Assembly: GCF_017094505.1 (NCBI RefSeq)
Contig: NZ_CP064787.1
Location: forward strand, 1,054,001 to 1,118,000
Direction of reading: 5' to 3'
DNA length: 64,000 nt
Source of the DNA: Halapricum desulfuricans
Lineage (GTDB): Archaea > Halobacteriota > Halobacteria > Halobacteriales > Haloarculaceae
Shown: one piece after another, positions 32,377 to 41,345 of the stretch
How positions within the stretch are numbered: position 1 is the first letter of the stretch
Layout of the letters: the number at the start of each line of letters is the position of its first letter
Notes under the pieces: model-generated
Seen by the model: only the letters and a program-made list of their open reading frames with translations
The model's database searches: none
Told to the model about the DNA's origin: nothing
Program-made: the position numbers and the translations under genes

Positions 32377-33263
32377 GCCTGCCTGAGAGCGAGGAGGGCA
32401 AGACGTCGTCCTCGGCGCGGCCGGAGAGACGCTCCGGAAACACGTTTTTCGGCGACGTGTGGGCGAACTTCATGCGGTGGAACCTCAAGGCTATTCGAAA
32501 CCCGTTCGTCCTGGTCGTCTCGCTCGTCCAGCCGATCATCTTCCTCGTGTTGTTCACGGAGGTGTTCGGCAACGTCGCCGGCGGGGCCGTCGCTCAGGGT
32601 CTCCCGGGCGTCAACTACGAGACGTTTCTGGTGCCCGCGATCGTCATCCAGGTCGCGCTGGCCGCGGCCATCACCTCCGGGATCGGGCTGGTCAACGACA
32701 TCGAGAACGGGATGTTCGAGAAGGTGCTCGTCACGCCGATGAACCGGACGGCCGTCTTCGTCGGGAAATCCGCCGCGGAGGTGTTCCGGATCGCCGTCCA
32801 GATCGCGATCATCCTCGGGCTCGGGGTCGTTCTCGGCGCTGAGATCGTCACCGGCCTCGCCGGTGCCGTCGGCATCGTCGCCATCGGCGTTCTCTTTTCG
32901 TTGTGGTTCATCGCGTTCTCGAACGCGCTGGCGATCCTCACGCAGGACCAGGAGTCGACGATCATCGCGGCGAACCTGTTGCAGTTCCCGCTGCTGTTCC
33001 TCTCGAGTGCGTTCCTCCCGCTTGCGACGCTCCCCGGATGGATACAGACGTTCGCCCGCTTCAATCCGGTCACCTATGGCGTCGACGCGGCACGCTCGCT
33101 AATGATCGATCAGGACGTGATGACCGTCATCGACGTTACGTGGTTTGGCGGCACACTCGACGGCATCGTTCCGGGTGTCGCCGTCCTGATCGGCCTCGCC
33201 ATCGTCTGTGGCGCGATCGCCGTCTACCTGCTGTCCCGCGCCTCGAGTTCGGACGTCAAGTGA
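32373..33263 (+). CDS. ABC exporter permease, DrrB/ABC-2 type
   Basis: Membrane partner of the preceding ATPase, 296 residues. Six hydrophobic segments are visible, beginning with PFVLVVSLVQPIIFLVLFTE and including VQIAIILGLGVVLGAEIVTG, GIVAIGVLFSLWFIAFSNAL and LLQFPLLFLSSAFLPL. The ABC-2 family signature FLSSAFLPLATLPGWIQTFA, then FNPVTYGVDAARSL, is clear. It probably exports a drug, lipid or secondary metabolite; the substrate cannot be read from the sequence. It is the last gene of the exporter pair. Confidence 0.93.
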   Translation: MSLPESEEGKTSSSARPERRSGNTFFGDVWANFMRWNLKAIRNPFVLVVSLVQPIIFLVLFTEVFGNVAGGAVAQGLPGVNYETFLVPAIVIQVALAAAITSGIGLVNDIENGMFEKVLVTPMNRTAVFVGKSAAEVFRIAVQIAIILGLGVVLGAEIVTGLAGAVGIVAIGVLFSLWFIAFSNALAILTQDQESTIIAANLLQFPLLFLSSAFLPLATLPGWIQTFARFNPVTYGVDAARSLMIDQDVMTVIDVTWFGGTLDGIVPGVAVLIGLAIVCGAIAVYLLSRASSSDVK

Positions 33264-33267
33264 TTGG

Positions 33268-33495
33268 ATGCCCACGTTCCCTGGATACACCGTAGAATTG
33301 CCGCCGGACGGGCGTGGATACCTCCGTAGAATCCACTGGGAGACGTGCCTTAGGCGTCTCCGAGCCGTTGCTCGCTACGCTCGCAAAGACGTCGATTCAC
33401 TCGCGCGAATCGAGGACTTGGTAGCGTGGCAGGGGCGTGTTACCAGCGAATTCGTCGGTACTGTCATCGATGAGATAGAGACGTATCTCCGTTAA
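33268..33495 (+). CDS. Short hypothetical protein, 75 aa, possibly chimeric
   Basis: Starts ATG 4 nt after the permease gene and reads MPTFPGYTVELPPDGRGYLR, then a helix-rich, Arg-rich segment, then ARIEDLVAWQGRVTSEFVGT and TVIDEIETYLR. The two ends look like one small conserved protein. The middle (33342-33402) is translated from a hairpin repeat that also occurs in non-coding DNA at 27476-27536, so an insertion into an older gene is possible. No known motif or function. Confidence 0.45.
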   Translation: MPTFPGYTVELPPDGRGYLRRIHWETCLRRLRAVARYARKDVDSLARIEDLVAWQGRVTSEFVGTVIDEIETYLR

Positions 33496-33776
33496 TTCGA
33501 AAGTGTCGCCCGCAACACTAACGACCGACATCATCCCTGGCGGCGTGCCGGGTCAGCCGGGAAACCCTCGTGGCGGGCGGGCGACGCTACGCGTCACCAA
33601 GTGGCGAGGCGGCTAGACCGCCAAGCCAGGGAAATCCAGGACAGGATCTCCAGCGTGTCTGTGCCGTACCTGGGTTCTCCGTGCCGTCATCGCACCCGTT
33701 CGGGAACGCTCGGGCGGGGACTGTGGTACGCACGTTTCCGTTGGCGTCGGCCCCGAATAAGTCCTTCGCGGTAGTG
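33496..33776. other. Non-coding stretch, 281 bp
   Basis: No protein-like frame. A 17-bp run, CGCCCGCAACACTAACG, at 33510-33526 matches the hairpin loop region of the 239-bp repeat. The rest shows no recognisable structure. Confidence 0.35.
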
Positions 33777-35381
33777 TCACATATCGTCCAGCGAGAACGC
33801 GTCGAAGCGTCGAACAGCATACCTGTATCCGCCCCACGACGCGACACCGAGGACGGCCACGTACAGTACCCAGCCGAACGCGGCCGGGAGCAGGTACTCG
33901 CCGGACAGCGTCGTCGCGAGCAATACGAATCCAATCACGGCGACGACCATACCCCCGAAAAAGAAGCCGAGCAACGCCCACTGAGAGGGGTGGGCGCGCT
34001 CGACGTTCATGTACTCGCTGCGCTCGAACTTCGGGGCGATCGCACCGAGACCGACGGCAATGCCGACGCTAGCGGTGATCAACAGGACCGCGAGCAGCGA
34101 TTGCCCGAGGACGTATCCCGGATCGTGTTCGACCACCGCAAGAGGTGTTCCGATCCCGAGCGCGACGACGGTCCCGAGCGCGCCGCCGGCGACCATCCGA
34201 CCGCGAAGCACGACGTCGACAGAGCGCGTGCTGGTCAGCAAAAGCGGGAGTTGATCGCGGTCATCGCCCATCGGGTTCAGACAGTAGGCGCTGCCGGCGA
34301 GTACCGCGCCGGCGACGACCGTCGCGCCCGGACCGATCGTGAGCAGGAGTCCGGGGTCCTGAAACGCCGATCCGGCGAGGCCGAACGCGCCGAACAGCAG
34401 CGGCGTGAGATGGGCGAGCATCCGGGGGTCGCGTCGCGTCCGGACGAGATAGCGCCAGCCGACACGTGCGGCGGGCGACGCATCGAAGACGCGCGGCACG
34501 CCGTAACTCTCCTCGACGTGGCCGGTCGTCGACGCGTCACTGCCGAGGTCGCTGACGAGCAGATACGTCTCGAGTTTGAGCGCGACGACGACCCCGAGCG
34601 GAATCGCCGCCAGCAACAGACCCGTGACGACAACGCCCAGCGGCCCCGGTGTCGTTCCGAACGGCGCGAACACGACAGCGGCGTAGGACTGCAGCGGCGT
34701 CCCGGGGACGAGCGTCCCCACGGCGAACTGGGTGCCAGTCTCGTATCTCGCGTCGAGCAGTGTCTGCGTTCCGAGGAAGATCGCGCCCATCAGCCCGAGC
34801 AAAAGCAGCGCTTTCACCCACATCGAGACCTGTAGGCGCTCGTTGCCGTATCGTGTGACCGCCCCGATCACTCGTCCGACGAACAGTCCGACGACCATCA
34901 GGGGCAGGGCGGCGAGTAGCACGGCTCCCGCGACGAGCGGGCCGCCGCCGACCGCGACGCCCCCGAGCAACAGCGCGCCGAGCGGTACGATAAACCAGGT
35001 CGCCTGAACGGTCTGTGTGACGATCCGTCCGAGCGAGACCGCCCGCGGCGGGATCGACGTCCGGGCGAGAGCGGCTACCGTCCCGACCTGCGACTGATTG
35101 AAGCCGTTGGCCGCTCCGAAGTACGCGACGACTATTGTCACGGTCCACAGCGCCACCCCGGCTGTCCCGAGCGGGACCGCCTCCCCGAACTCGCTACCGA
35201 ACGCGATCGCGCCGGGCACGAAACTCAGGCCAAGAAACGCGCCGAATCCGAGTACGCCGACGACTGTGGCGAGCAATCGTCGCCTGTCCGATCGGAGACG
35301 CCTGAGCTGTGCACGCAACTCGGTCCGGGCGAGCGTCCAGCCGTCCCACAGGTCCTCGATCGCGTGTGCCCGTGCCGTCAT
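33777..35381 (-). CDS. ABC exporter permease, large ABC-2-like
   Basis: A 534-residue integral membrane protein with about twelve hydrophobic segments in two blocks, separated by a polar region near residues 280-320 (GYRYLVRTRRDPRMLAHLTP-type cytoplasmic loop). Examples of segments are LLATVVGVLGFGAFLGLSF and LLGFFFGGMVVAVIGFVLLA. It begins 1 nt after the stop of an ABC ATPase gene on the same strand, so the two encode one transporter. The permease belongs to a haloarchaeal ABC-2-like group that I cannot place more narrowly. Substrate unknown. Confidence 0.82.
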   Translation of the reverse strand: MTARAHAIEDLWDGWTLARTELRAQLRRLRSDRRRLLATVVGVLGFGAFLGLSFVPGAIAFGSEFGEAVPLGTAGVALWTVTIVVAYFGAANGFNQSQVGTVAALARTSIPPRAVSLGRIVTQTVQATWFIVPLGALLLGGVAVGGGPLVAGAVLLAALPLMVVGLFVGRVIGAVTRYGNERLQVSMWVKALLLLGLMGAIFLGTQTLLDARYETGTQFAVGTLVPGTPLQSYAAVVFAPFGTTPGPLGVVVTGLLLAAIPLGVVVALKLETYLLVSDLGSDASTTGHVEESYGVPRVFDASPAARVGWRYLVRTRRDPRMLAHLTPLLFGAFGLAGSAFQDPGLLLTIGPGATVVAGAVLAGSAYCLNPMGDDRDQLPLLLTSTRSVDVVLRGRMVAGGALGTVVALGIGTPLAVVEHDPGYVLGQSLLAVLLITASVGIAVGLGAIAPKFERSEYMNVERAHPSQWALLGFFFGGMVVAVIGFVLLATTLSGEYLLPAAFGWVLYVAVLGVASWGGYRYAVRRFDAFSLDDM

Positions 35382-35382
35382 G

Positions 35383-36138
35383 TTACCACGCCGCCGCCGG
35401 GTCGTCGGTCAGCTCGAGAAACGCCTCCTCGAGGTCGGCGTCTCCGTCGTCTCCCACTCCGTCAGTGAGTTCCGCGGGCGACCCCTCCGAGACCAGCCGC
35501 CCGTCGTAGAGGACGCCCACTCGATCGGCAATCTCCTCGACGACCGGCAGGATATGCGTCGAGAGGAAGACGGTCGTCCCGTCGTCGGCCAGCTCGACGA
35601 TCAGTTCTCTGAGGGTCCGGGCCGCACGCGGATCGAGCCCGGAGGTCGGCTCGTCCAGAAAGACCACCGCCGGATCGTGCTGGACCGCCTGGATGAAGGC
35701 CGTCTTCTGGCGCATCCCCTTCGAGTAGCCGTCGATCCGTCGATCGAGATCGTCGTCGAGATCGAGACGGTCGGCGAGGCCGAGCGCCCGATCGGAGACG
35801 CGCTCCCAGGGGATATCCCGGAGATCAGCCGCGAACTGGAGTTGCTCGCGACCGGTGAGTTCGTCGTACAGCGGCGGTTCTTCGGGTAGTAGTCCGATCC
35901 GATCGACGAGGTGTCGGCGCTCGCTGCAGTGGGTTCCGGCGACGAACCCGTCGCCGTCGGTCGGCTCGACCAGCCCGGTCAACATCCGCATCGTCGTCGT
36001 CTTCCCGGCCCCGTTCGGCCCCAGAAAACCGTAGACGACTCCCGACGGCACCTCGAAGCTCAACCCGTCGACCGCGGTCGTCGAACCGTACTGCTTGGTC
36101 AGTGAGCGTGTCGATATCGCTGGCGAGGACCCATCCAT
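35383..36138 (-). CDS. ABC exporter ATPase
   Basis: A 251-residue ATPase of the ABC-2 exporter class: Walker A GPNGAGKTTT near residue 40, Q-loop GLLPEEPPLYDELTGREQL, signature GYSKGMRQKTAFIQAV (SKGM in place of SGGQ, common in this class), Walker B VVFLDEPTSGLDPRA and switch FLSTHILPVVEEI. It pairs with the downstream large permease. The start at 36138 directly follows a TATA-like ATATAAAAATG tract on the opposite side of the intergenic region shared with pgi's 3' end. Confidence 0.93.
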   Translation of the reverse strand: MDGSSPAISTRSLTKQYGSTTAVDGLSFEVPSGVVYGFLGPNGAGKTTTMRMLTGLVEPTDGDGFVAGTHCSERRHLVDRIGLLPEEPPLYDELTGREQLQFAADLRDIPWERVSDRALGLADRLDLDDDLDRRIDGYSKGMRQKTAFIQAVQHDPAVVFLDEPTSGLDPRAARTLRELIVELADDGTTVFLSTHILPVVEEIADRVGVLYDGRLVSEGSPAELTDGVGDDGDADLEEAFLELTDDPAAAW

Positions 36139-36198
36139 CGCCCGGGAATTCGGCCGATAGATATAAAAATGTCGCTGATCCGATCGACTTGCCTCGCA

Positions 36199-37491
36199 CT
36201 ACTCGATCGTCAGCGTCGTCTTCTCCGCGACGGCGTCGGCCTCCTCGAAGTCGCCGCCACCGAGCAGTCCGCGTGCGGCCTTTTTGCCCCACTCGACGGC
36301 CGGCTGGACGAACGTGTCGACGTCGTAGAGTTCGCCCGCCATGACGGTCGCGGCCTCCATGCTGTAGAGCAACTCGCCCAGCCCGTACTCGTCGACGCTG
36401 TCGATCTCGATCCGGACGTTCGGCAGGTCCGCGGCGGCGAGGCTGGCTTCCGTCGCCTCGAACTCCGCGTCGAGCAACTCGCCCAGCGACGAACCGCCGA
36501 GATACGAGAGGCCTTCGAGGTCGGTCTCGGGGATCGCCGTGTCCTCGCGGTCGGTCGCTCGCACGAACGTGACCATCTTGTCGTTGGGACCGGCCCGGTA
36601 CAGCTGCAGTTGGGAGTGCTGGTCTGTCGCGCCCAGCGCCCGGACGGGCGTCTGGCCCAGTCCGTCCTTGCCCAGACTCTCGGCCCACAGCTGGGCATAC
36701 CACTCGGCGAAGGTCTCCAGGCTCTCCTCGTAGGGCATCATCACGTTCGTTCCCGCCCCGCGAACGTCAAGCGCGTAGGCGATCGCGCCGTAGGCGTAGG
36801 CCGGCGACTCGAAAAGCGACGGCCCGAGGTCGGCCTCGGCAGCCGCGGCACCCTCGACGATCGCGTCGATGTCGTGGCCCTGCAGCGCGGCGGCCGCCAG
36901 CCCGACCGTCGACAGCACCGAAAAGCGGCCGGGGACGCCGTCGGGTACCTTCAGCGACGGGAGGTCGTGTTTCTCGGCCAGATCTCGGAGGTTCCCCTCT
37001 TCGCCGGTCGTGACCCACGTGCGCTCGGTCCAGTCGACGCCCGCGTCGTCCATGGCGTCCCGGACGACCAGGAAGTTCGACAGGGTCTCGGCGGTCGTCC
37101 CCGACCGGGAGACGACGTTGACGGCCGTCTCCGGGAGGTCGACCTCCTCGAGGATCGATGCGACCCACTCCGGATCGACGTTATCGAGGTAGTAGGCCTC
37201 GACGTCGCTTTCCAGCCCGGCCGAAAGCGTCGCCGCGCCCAGCGCCGAGCCCCCGATCCCGACGTTGATGAGGTACTCGCTGTCTGCGAACGGTTCGACG
37301 GCCGCCCGGATCTCGTCGGTGTCGACCGTCTCGGGCAGGTTCAGCGCCTCGTAGCCGTGCTCGTTGTTCGCACGCCCCGCCTCGATGCGGGCGTGGGCGT
37401 CAGCGACCCGATCGTCGAGTCGGTCCAGCGCGTCCTCGGGGACGCCCGGCGTCGCGACTCGCTCCAGTGCGTTTCCGATATCGACTCGCAT
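36199..37491 (-). CDS. pgi: Glucose-6-phosphate isomerase
   Basis: Interconverts glucose-6-phosphate and fructose-6-phosphate. The 430-residue protein follows the PGI fold: LINVGIGGSALGAATLSAG near residue 75 binds the sugar phosphate, VNVVSRSGTTAETLSNFLVV is the second phosphate site, and TTGEEGNLRDLAEKHDLP the following SIS region. ALGATDQHSQLQLYRAGPND carries the conserved QHSQ. VEWGKKAARGLLGGGDFEE holds the catalytic Lys region. The start MRVDIGNALERV at 37491 is chosen over an upstream ATG in frame. It fits the nearby alpha-glucan breakdown genes, whose products enter metabolism through glucose-6-phosphate. Confidence 0.95.
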   Translation of the reverse strand: MRVDIGNALERVATPGVPEDALDRLDDRVADAHARIEAGRANNEHGYEALNLPETVDTDEIRAAVEPFADSEYLINVGIGGSALGAATLSAGLESDVEAYYLDNVDPEWVASILEEVDLPETAVNVVSRSGTTAETLSNFLVVRDAMDDAGVDWTERTWVTTGEEGNLRDLAEKHDLPSLKVPDGVPGRFSVLSTVGLAAAALQGHDIDAIVEGAAAAEADLGPSLFESPAYAYGAIAYALDVRGAGTNVMMPYEESLETFAEWYAQLWAESLGKDGLGQTPVRALGATDQHSQLQLYRAGPNDKMVTFVRATDREDTAIPETDLEGLSYLGGSSLGELLDAEFEATEASLAAADLPNVRIEIDSVDEYGLGELLYSMEAATVMAGELYDVDTFVQPAVEWGKKAARGLLGGGDFEEADAVAEKTTLTIE

Positions 37492-37543
37492 ACCCGGACG
37501 GTCGCCGCCCACCTACCTACCTTTATCGGACTCCGGTCGCCGG

Positions 37544-38149
37544 TCACGCGTCCCGATCGATGTCGGCGCGTCCGCTGGTGGCGCTTCGGATCCGATCTCG
37601 AAGGGCGGCCGCGTCGGGTTCGGGCACTCGCACTGCGAAGGAGACGACCTCGCCGTAGTCGGCCTCGAACTCGACGCCCTCGCTCTCGAGGATCCCCCGC
37701 GCCGTTCCGCTGTCGTCGTACTCGACAGTGACCTCGAAGCGTTCGTGCGGGCGCTCGGTGACGACGCCGGCGTCGTCGACGCCTTCCTTGACGGCCCGCG
37801 AGTACGCCCGGGCCAGCCCCCCGACGCCGAGTTCCGTCCCGCCGAAGTACCGGGTGACGACCGCGACGACGTTCTCGATCTCGCGCTGGGTGAGGACGTT
37901 CAGCGCGGGCTTGCCGGCACTGCCGGAGGGTTCGGCGTCGTCGTTCTGGTACTCGCGCAGCGGGTCCGCCCGGACGCGGTAGGCGGGGACGTTGTGGGTC
38001 GCGTCGGCGTACTCCTCGCGGATCGACTCGACGAACGCCTCCGCCTCCGCGACGGTCGTCGCGGGCGCGACGTGGCCGATGAACTCCGACCCGCGGACCT
38101 CGAAGCGAGCGCGTCCGCGACCGGCGACCGTCTGGTACTGCTCGGACAC
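37544..38149 (-). CDS. YigZ/IMPACT-family protein
   Basis: A 201-residue protein of the YigZ/IMPACT (UPF0029) family. Known members bind nucleic acid or influence translation, but the biochemical role in archaea is unsettled. Signature segments are FEVRGSEFIGHVAPATTVAE, THNVPAYRVRADPLREYQND, DDAEPSGSAGKPALNVL and VVAVVTRYFGGTELGVGGL. The C-terminal DUF1949-like domain starts near residue 130 (ERFEVTVEYDDSGTARGIL). The start is taken as GTG at 38149 because VSEQYQTVAGRG is the usual N-terminus. The longer upstream frame overlaps the ferredoxin gene. Confidence 0.9.
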   Translation of the reverse strand: MSEQYQTVAGRGRARFEVRGSEFIGHVAPATTVAEAEAFVESIREEYADATHNVPAYRVRADPLREYQNDDAEPSGSAGKPALNVLTQREIENVVAVVTRYFGGTELGVGGLARAYSRAVKEGVDDAGVVTERPHERFEVTVEYDDSGTARGILESEGVEFEADYGEVVSFAVRVPEPDAAALRDRIRSATSGRADIDRDA

Positions 38150-38232
38150 GACCGGGCGTTCGTCGGCGAGCGCCAAACGGGTTGTGTTTTGCGGGCTCGA
38201 CGGCGCAACTGCTCGGGTCGCGTGCCCCGGCG

Positions 38233-38562
38233 CTACGCTCGACCGCCCCACATGCGCTTGTCCGGCACGACGACCGAGCAGTCCGTCGCGAGTTTGATCT
38301 GACACGACAGTCGAGGATAGCCGAACTCCTCGGCCAGTCTGTCGTGCCAGTGGTCGGCGTCGGGAGCGTCCGTCTCGAAGCGAACGCCACAGGTCGCACA
38401 CAGGCCACGACCCCCGCAGTTCGCCTTCGTTGCGTACCGGCCGTGCGGCGAGATACCGGCTTCGAGCAGGACGTCCCGTAGCGTCGCCCCGCGCGTGCTC
38501 TCGATGCGACGGGTCTCGCCGGTCGCTTCCTCACGAACCCGGACCACGATGCGCTCGTCCAT
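38233..38562 (-). CDS. [2Fe-2S] ferredoxin, plant type
   Basis: A 109-residue electron carrier. The cluster ligands follow the plant-type pattern: NCGGRGLCATCGVRF supplies C-x5-C-x2-C, and RLSCQIKL the fourth Cys about 27 residues later. Preceding sequence TLRDVLLEAGISPHGRYATK fits the fold. The region between the third and fourth ligands (ETDAPDADHWHDRLAEEFGY) is acidic, as expected in haloarchaea. It lies 83 nt upstream of the YigZ-family gene on the same strand. Redox partners are unknown. Confidence 0.93.
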   Translation of the reverse strand: MDERIVVRVREEATGETRRIESTRGATLRDVLLEAGISPHGRYATKANCGGRGLCATCGVRFETDAPDADHWHDRLAEEFGYPRLSCQIKLATDCSVVVPDKRMWGGRA

Positions 38563-38610
38563 AGGGACGTTCGGGCGGCCGACAGGAAAGTTCTCCCGGC
38601 CGCGGTCGGC

Positions 38611-41190
38611 TCATCCGGTCCGGTAGTTCTCCAGCAGTCGCTCGACCTGTGCGTCGAGATCGGTCAGGGCCGTCCCGACGTCGGTGTCGCGGGCGTCGAG
38701 ATACGCTTCCTCGACGAGCGTCCGAACTGTATCGAAGGGGCCGATCCGGGCTCCGTTGGTCGCCGGACTGTCCGAACTCGCGAGCAACTCCTCGAGGGCG
38801 GTCTCGAAGTGGGGGTTCTCCCGGAACCAGCCGTCGGCGCGCAGCGATTCGACCGCGCCGTGATTGATCGGGAAGTAGCCGGTCTCGCGGTGCCAGCGGG
38901 CCTGCTGGGCGGGCCGGGCCAGCCACGCCAGGAACTCGCCGGCGAGCAGCTGGCGCTCGCGCGACACCGATTCGGGCACCCACAGCGAGGCCCCGCCGAC
39001 GACCAGCCCGCTGCGCTCGTCGGCCACCGGGAGCGGGGTCGTTCCCAGCTCGAAGCCGGCCTCCCGCGCGCCGTCTTCGATCCCGGAAAGCGACGAACTC
39101 GACGCGACGAGCATCGCCGCCGTCCCGTCGAGAAACGCCGATTTGGCCGCTCCGCGCGCCTCGATGCCGGGATTGTGGTACAGCCCGTCGAGTTCGAGGT
39201 CGCGCCACCACGAGAAGAGTTCGCGGCCCGCGTCGCTGTCGAAATGCGACTCTGTGGCGTCGCCGTCCCGGCCGTTGCGCCGGTCCACGAGCGGCTGACC
39301 CGCCTGTGCGAACCACTGCTCGACGTACCAGGCGTAGTTGGCGAACGTGATCCCGTGATCTGCGACGCCCGCGTCGACGAGATCGCTCGCAGCCGTCCGG
39401 ACGGCGTCGAACGTCTCGGGCGGACGGTCGGGGTCCAGCCCGGCGCGCTCGAAGGCCGTGCGGTTGTAACAGAGCACCGGCGTCGAGGAGTTAAAGGGCA
39501 GCGAGTACAACTGGCGATCCGTCGTGTAGTACGACCGGACGGGATCGAGCAGCTCGGTTTCGTCGAAGTCGGCCGGCAACACCGATTCGACGGGGACGAA
39601 CCCGCCGCTGTCCATCGCTCGCTTGGTCCCGATCTCGAATATCTGGGCGATCGCCGGCGGCCGACCGTTCTCGACGGCATTGAGCGTCGCATCGAGCGTC
39701 CCGCGGTAGCTCCCCTTTGCGGTCAGCTCGATCGAGACGTCCCCGTCGTGTTCATCCTCGAACTCGCGAGCCAGCGATTCCAGCAGGACGCCCTTCTGGC
39801 CGCTCATCGCGTGCCACATCTCGATCGTCGTGCTGTCGGCCTCAGCTGCGGCTCGCGTCGTCTCGAAGTCGTCGAGCGATTCGGTCAGCGTCTCGGTCCG
39901 GTCGGCGAGCGTGTTCGTCGCTGTCTGGACCTCGGTGAGGACGCTGGTCTGGTCGCGGGCGGCCGCGGCGACCTCGTCGGCGGTGTCCGCGGTCTCCTCG
40001 CTGATATCGCCGACCTCCTCGGCCATGACGGCCACCTGCTGGGTGGACTCGGCCTGGGACTCGGTCGCGTTGCTGATCTCGCCGACCCGGCCGGAGACCT
40101 CCTCGACGTCCTCGACGATGTCCTCCAGGGCCGTCAGCGCCTCGTCGATCGTCTCCCGGCCGGAACCGACCCGATCGCGCGTCTCGCGCATGTCGGCGGC
40201 GGCCTCGTCGGCCTCCTCGCGCACCGCGTCGATCGCGCCCTCGATGTCGTCCAGCGCCGACTGCGTCTCCTCTGCGAGGCTCTTGACCTCGTCGGCGACG
40301 ACCGCGAAGCCGGCTCCCTCCTCGCCGGCGCGGGCCGCCTCGATCGAGGCGTTCAGCGCGAGGATGTTCGTCTGTTCGGCGATGTCGTCGATCACCTCGA
40401 CGATCGATTCGATGTCCTCGACCGAGTCCGCCAGGCTCTCGACGCTCTCGAGGGTCGTCTCGGTCCTCGTCTCGATCCGTTCGAGTTCGTCGATCGCGGT
40501 CGTCGCGGCCTCGCCACCGGAACGGGCGCGCTCCGCGGAGGCTTCCGCCGCACTGGCGACCTCTTCGGCCGAGGAGGCGACCTCCTCGACCGTCGCCGAG
40601 AGGTCCTCGACTTCGCCGGCGACGTCCTCGATGCGGTCGTGCTGACGGTCGGCGTCGGTCGCGATGTCGCGGATCGACTCGTTGACCTCTCGGCTTTTCG
40701 TCCGGACGGTCTCGGCCGTCGAGGCGACCTGTTCGGTCGCGCCGCTGACCTGCTGGCTGAACTCCTCGACGCGCCTGATGGACGCCGACCACTCGCCGAT
40801 CAGTTCGTTGCACGCGGTCTCGAGTTCTTGTGTCGCCGGGTCGTCGGCAGCGATCTCAGCCCGCACGGTCAGGTCGCCGTCGACCGCCCGCGCCATCGTG
40901 TCGGTCGCCGTCGTGATCGCCGTCTCCAGCCGATCGGCCCGCTCCCGTGCCTGATCGCGCTCGTCCCGGAGCTCATCGCGCTCCTCCCGCAGCTCGCCCA
41001 CCCGCTCGCGCAGACGCGCGAGTTCGTCCGGATCACAGTCCGGTTCGGTCTCCCCCTCCACCGATGCTGATTGTGTCACTGACGCTGTCGATGGGTCGTC
41101 TCCGTCCTCGTCGTCGACATCTGACGTGCTCTTCGCACCGGACGCGTCGTCCGTCATGCCGAGGAGGAGACTGGTGAGGAATCTTGTCAT
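38611..41190 (-). CDS. Chemoreceptor signalling domain fused to UgpB-like substrate-binding domain, predicted cytoplasmic
   Basis: An 859-residue fusion. Residues 1-50 are acidic and disordered; 51-95 form a coiled coil. A HAMP-like segment (about 85-145) leads into a methyl-accepting chemotaxis domain whose hairpin tip is AEQTNILALNASIEAARAGE at 271-290, then GAGFAVVADEVKSLAEE. From residue 455 comes a complete family 1 solute-binding protein: TIEMWHAMSGQKGVLLESLA, KGSYRGTLDATLNAVENGRP and AIAQIFEIGTKRAMDSGG match the UgpB (sn-glycerol-3-phosphate binding) pattern. I see no signal peptide, lipobox or membrane helix anywhere, so both domains should be cytoplasmic. The ATG at 41190 fits a TATA box near 41238; an upstream TTG is less likely. 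Confidence 0.87.
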   Translation of the reverse strand: MTRFLTSLLLGMTDDASGAKSTSDVDDEDGDDPSTASVTQSASVEGETEPDCDPDELARLRERVGELREERDELRDERDQARERADRLETAITTATDTMARAVDGDLTVRAEIAADDPATQELETACNELIGEWSASIRRVEEFSQQVSGATEQVASTAETVRTKSREVNESIRDIATDADRQHDRIEDVAGEVEDLSATVEEVASSAEEVASAAEASAERARSGGEAATTAIDELERIETRTETTLESVESLADSVEDIESIVEVIDDIAEQTNILALNASIEAARAGEEGAGFAVVADEVKSLAEETQSALDDIEGAIDAVREEADEAAADMRETRDRVGSGRETIDEALTALEDIVEDVEEVSGRVGEISNATESQAESTQQVAVMAEEVGDISEETADTADEVAAAARDQTSVLTEVQTATNTLADRTETLTESLDDFETTRAAAEADSTTIEMWHAMSGQKGVLLESLAREFEDEHDGDVSIELTAKGSYRGTLDATLNAVENGRPPAIAQIFEIGTKRAMDSGGFVPVESVLPADFDETELLDPVRSYYTTDRQLYSLPFNSSTPVLCYNRTAFERAGLDPDRPPETFDAVRTAASDLVDAGVADHGITFANYAWYVEQWFAQAGQPLVDRRNGRDGDATESHFDSDAGRELFSWWRDLELDGLYHNPGIEARGAAKSAFLDGTAAMLVASSSSLSGIEDGAREAGFELGTTPLPVADERSGLVVGGASLWVPESVSRERQLLAGEFLAWLARPAQQARWHRETGYFPINHGAVESLRADGWFRENPHFETALEELLASSDSPATNGARIGPFDTVRTLVEEAYLDARDTDVGTALTDLDAQVERLLENYRTG

Positions 41191-41230
41191 GCGCTCTTTG
41201 TGAATAGCACTTTGCACCCTCTTGTACAAT

Positions 41231-41243
41231 AAGTATATTTATT
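41231..41243 (-). promoter_or_regulatory. TATA box of the receptor-fusion gene
   Basis: On the minus strand AATAAATATACTT, centred about 48 nt upstream of the ATG at 41190. It would give a leader of roughly 20 nt and supports that start. Confidence 0.5.
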
Positions 41244-41345
41244 CTTGGTAACCGTCCGACAGTAAACTCCGAGCCACAACCTATCGGGTCGCGCGATCCG
41301 GGTCCGATCGACGGGAAAACGAGCTTGTCGGACTCGACGGGACCG

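Noticed and set aside
38809-41070. 753-codon frame opposite the receptor-fusion gene
   Set aside because: Leu/Arg/Asp-rich antisense shadow; the minus strand encodes unmistakable MCP and UgpB-like domains.
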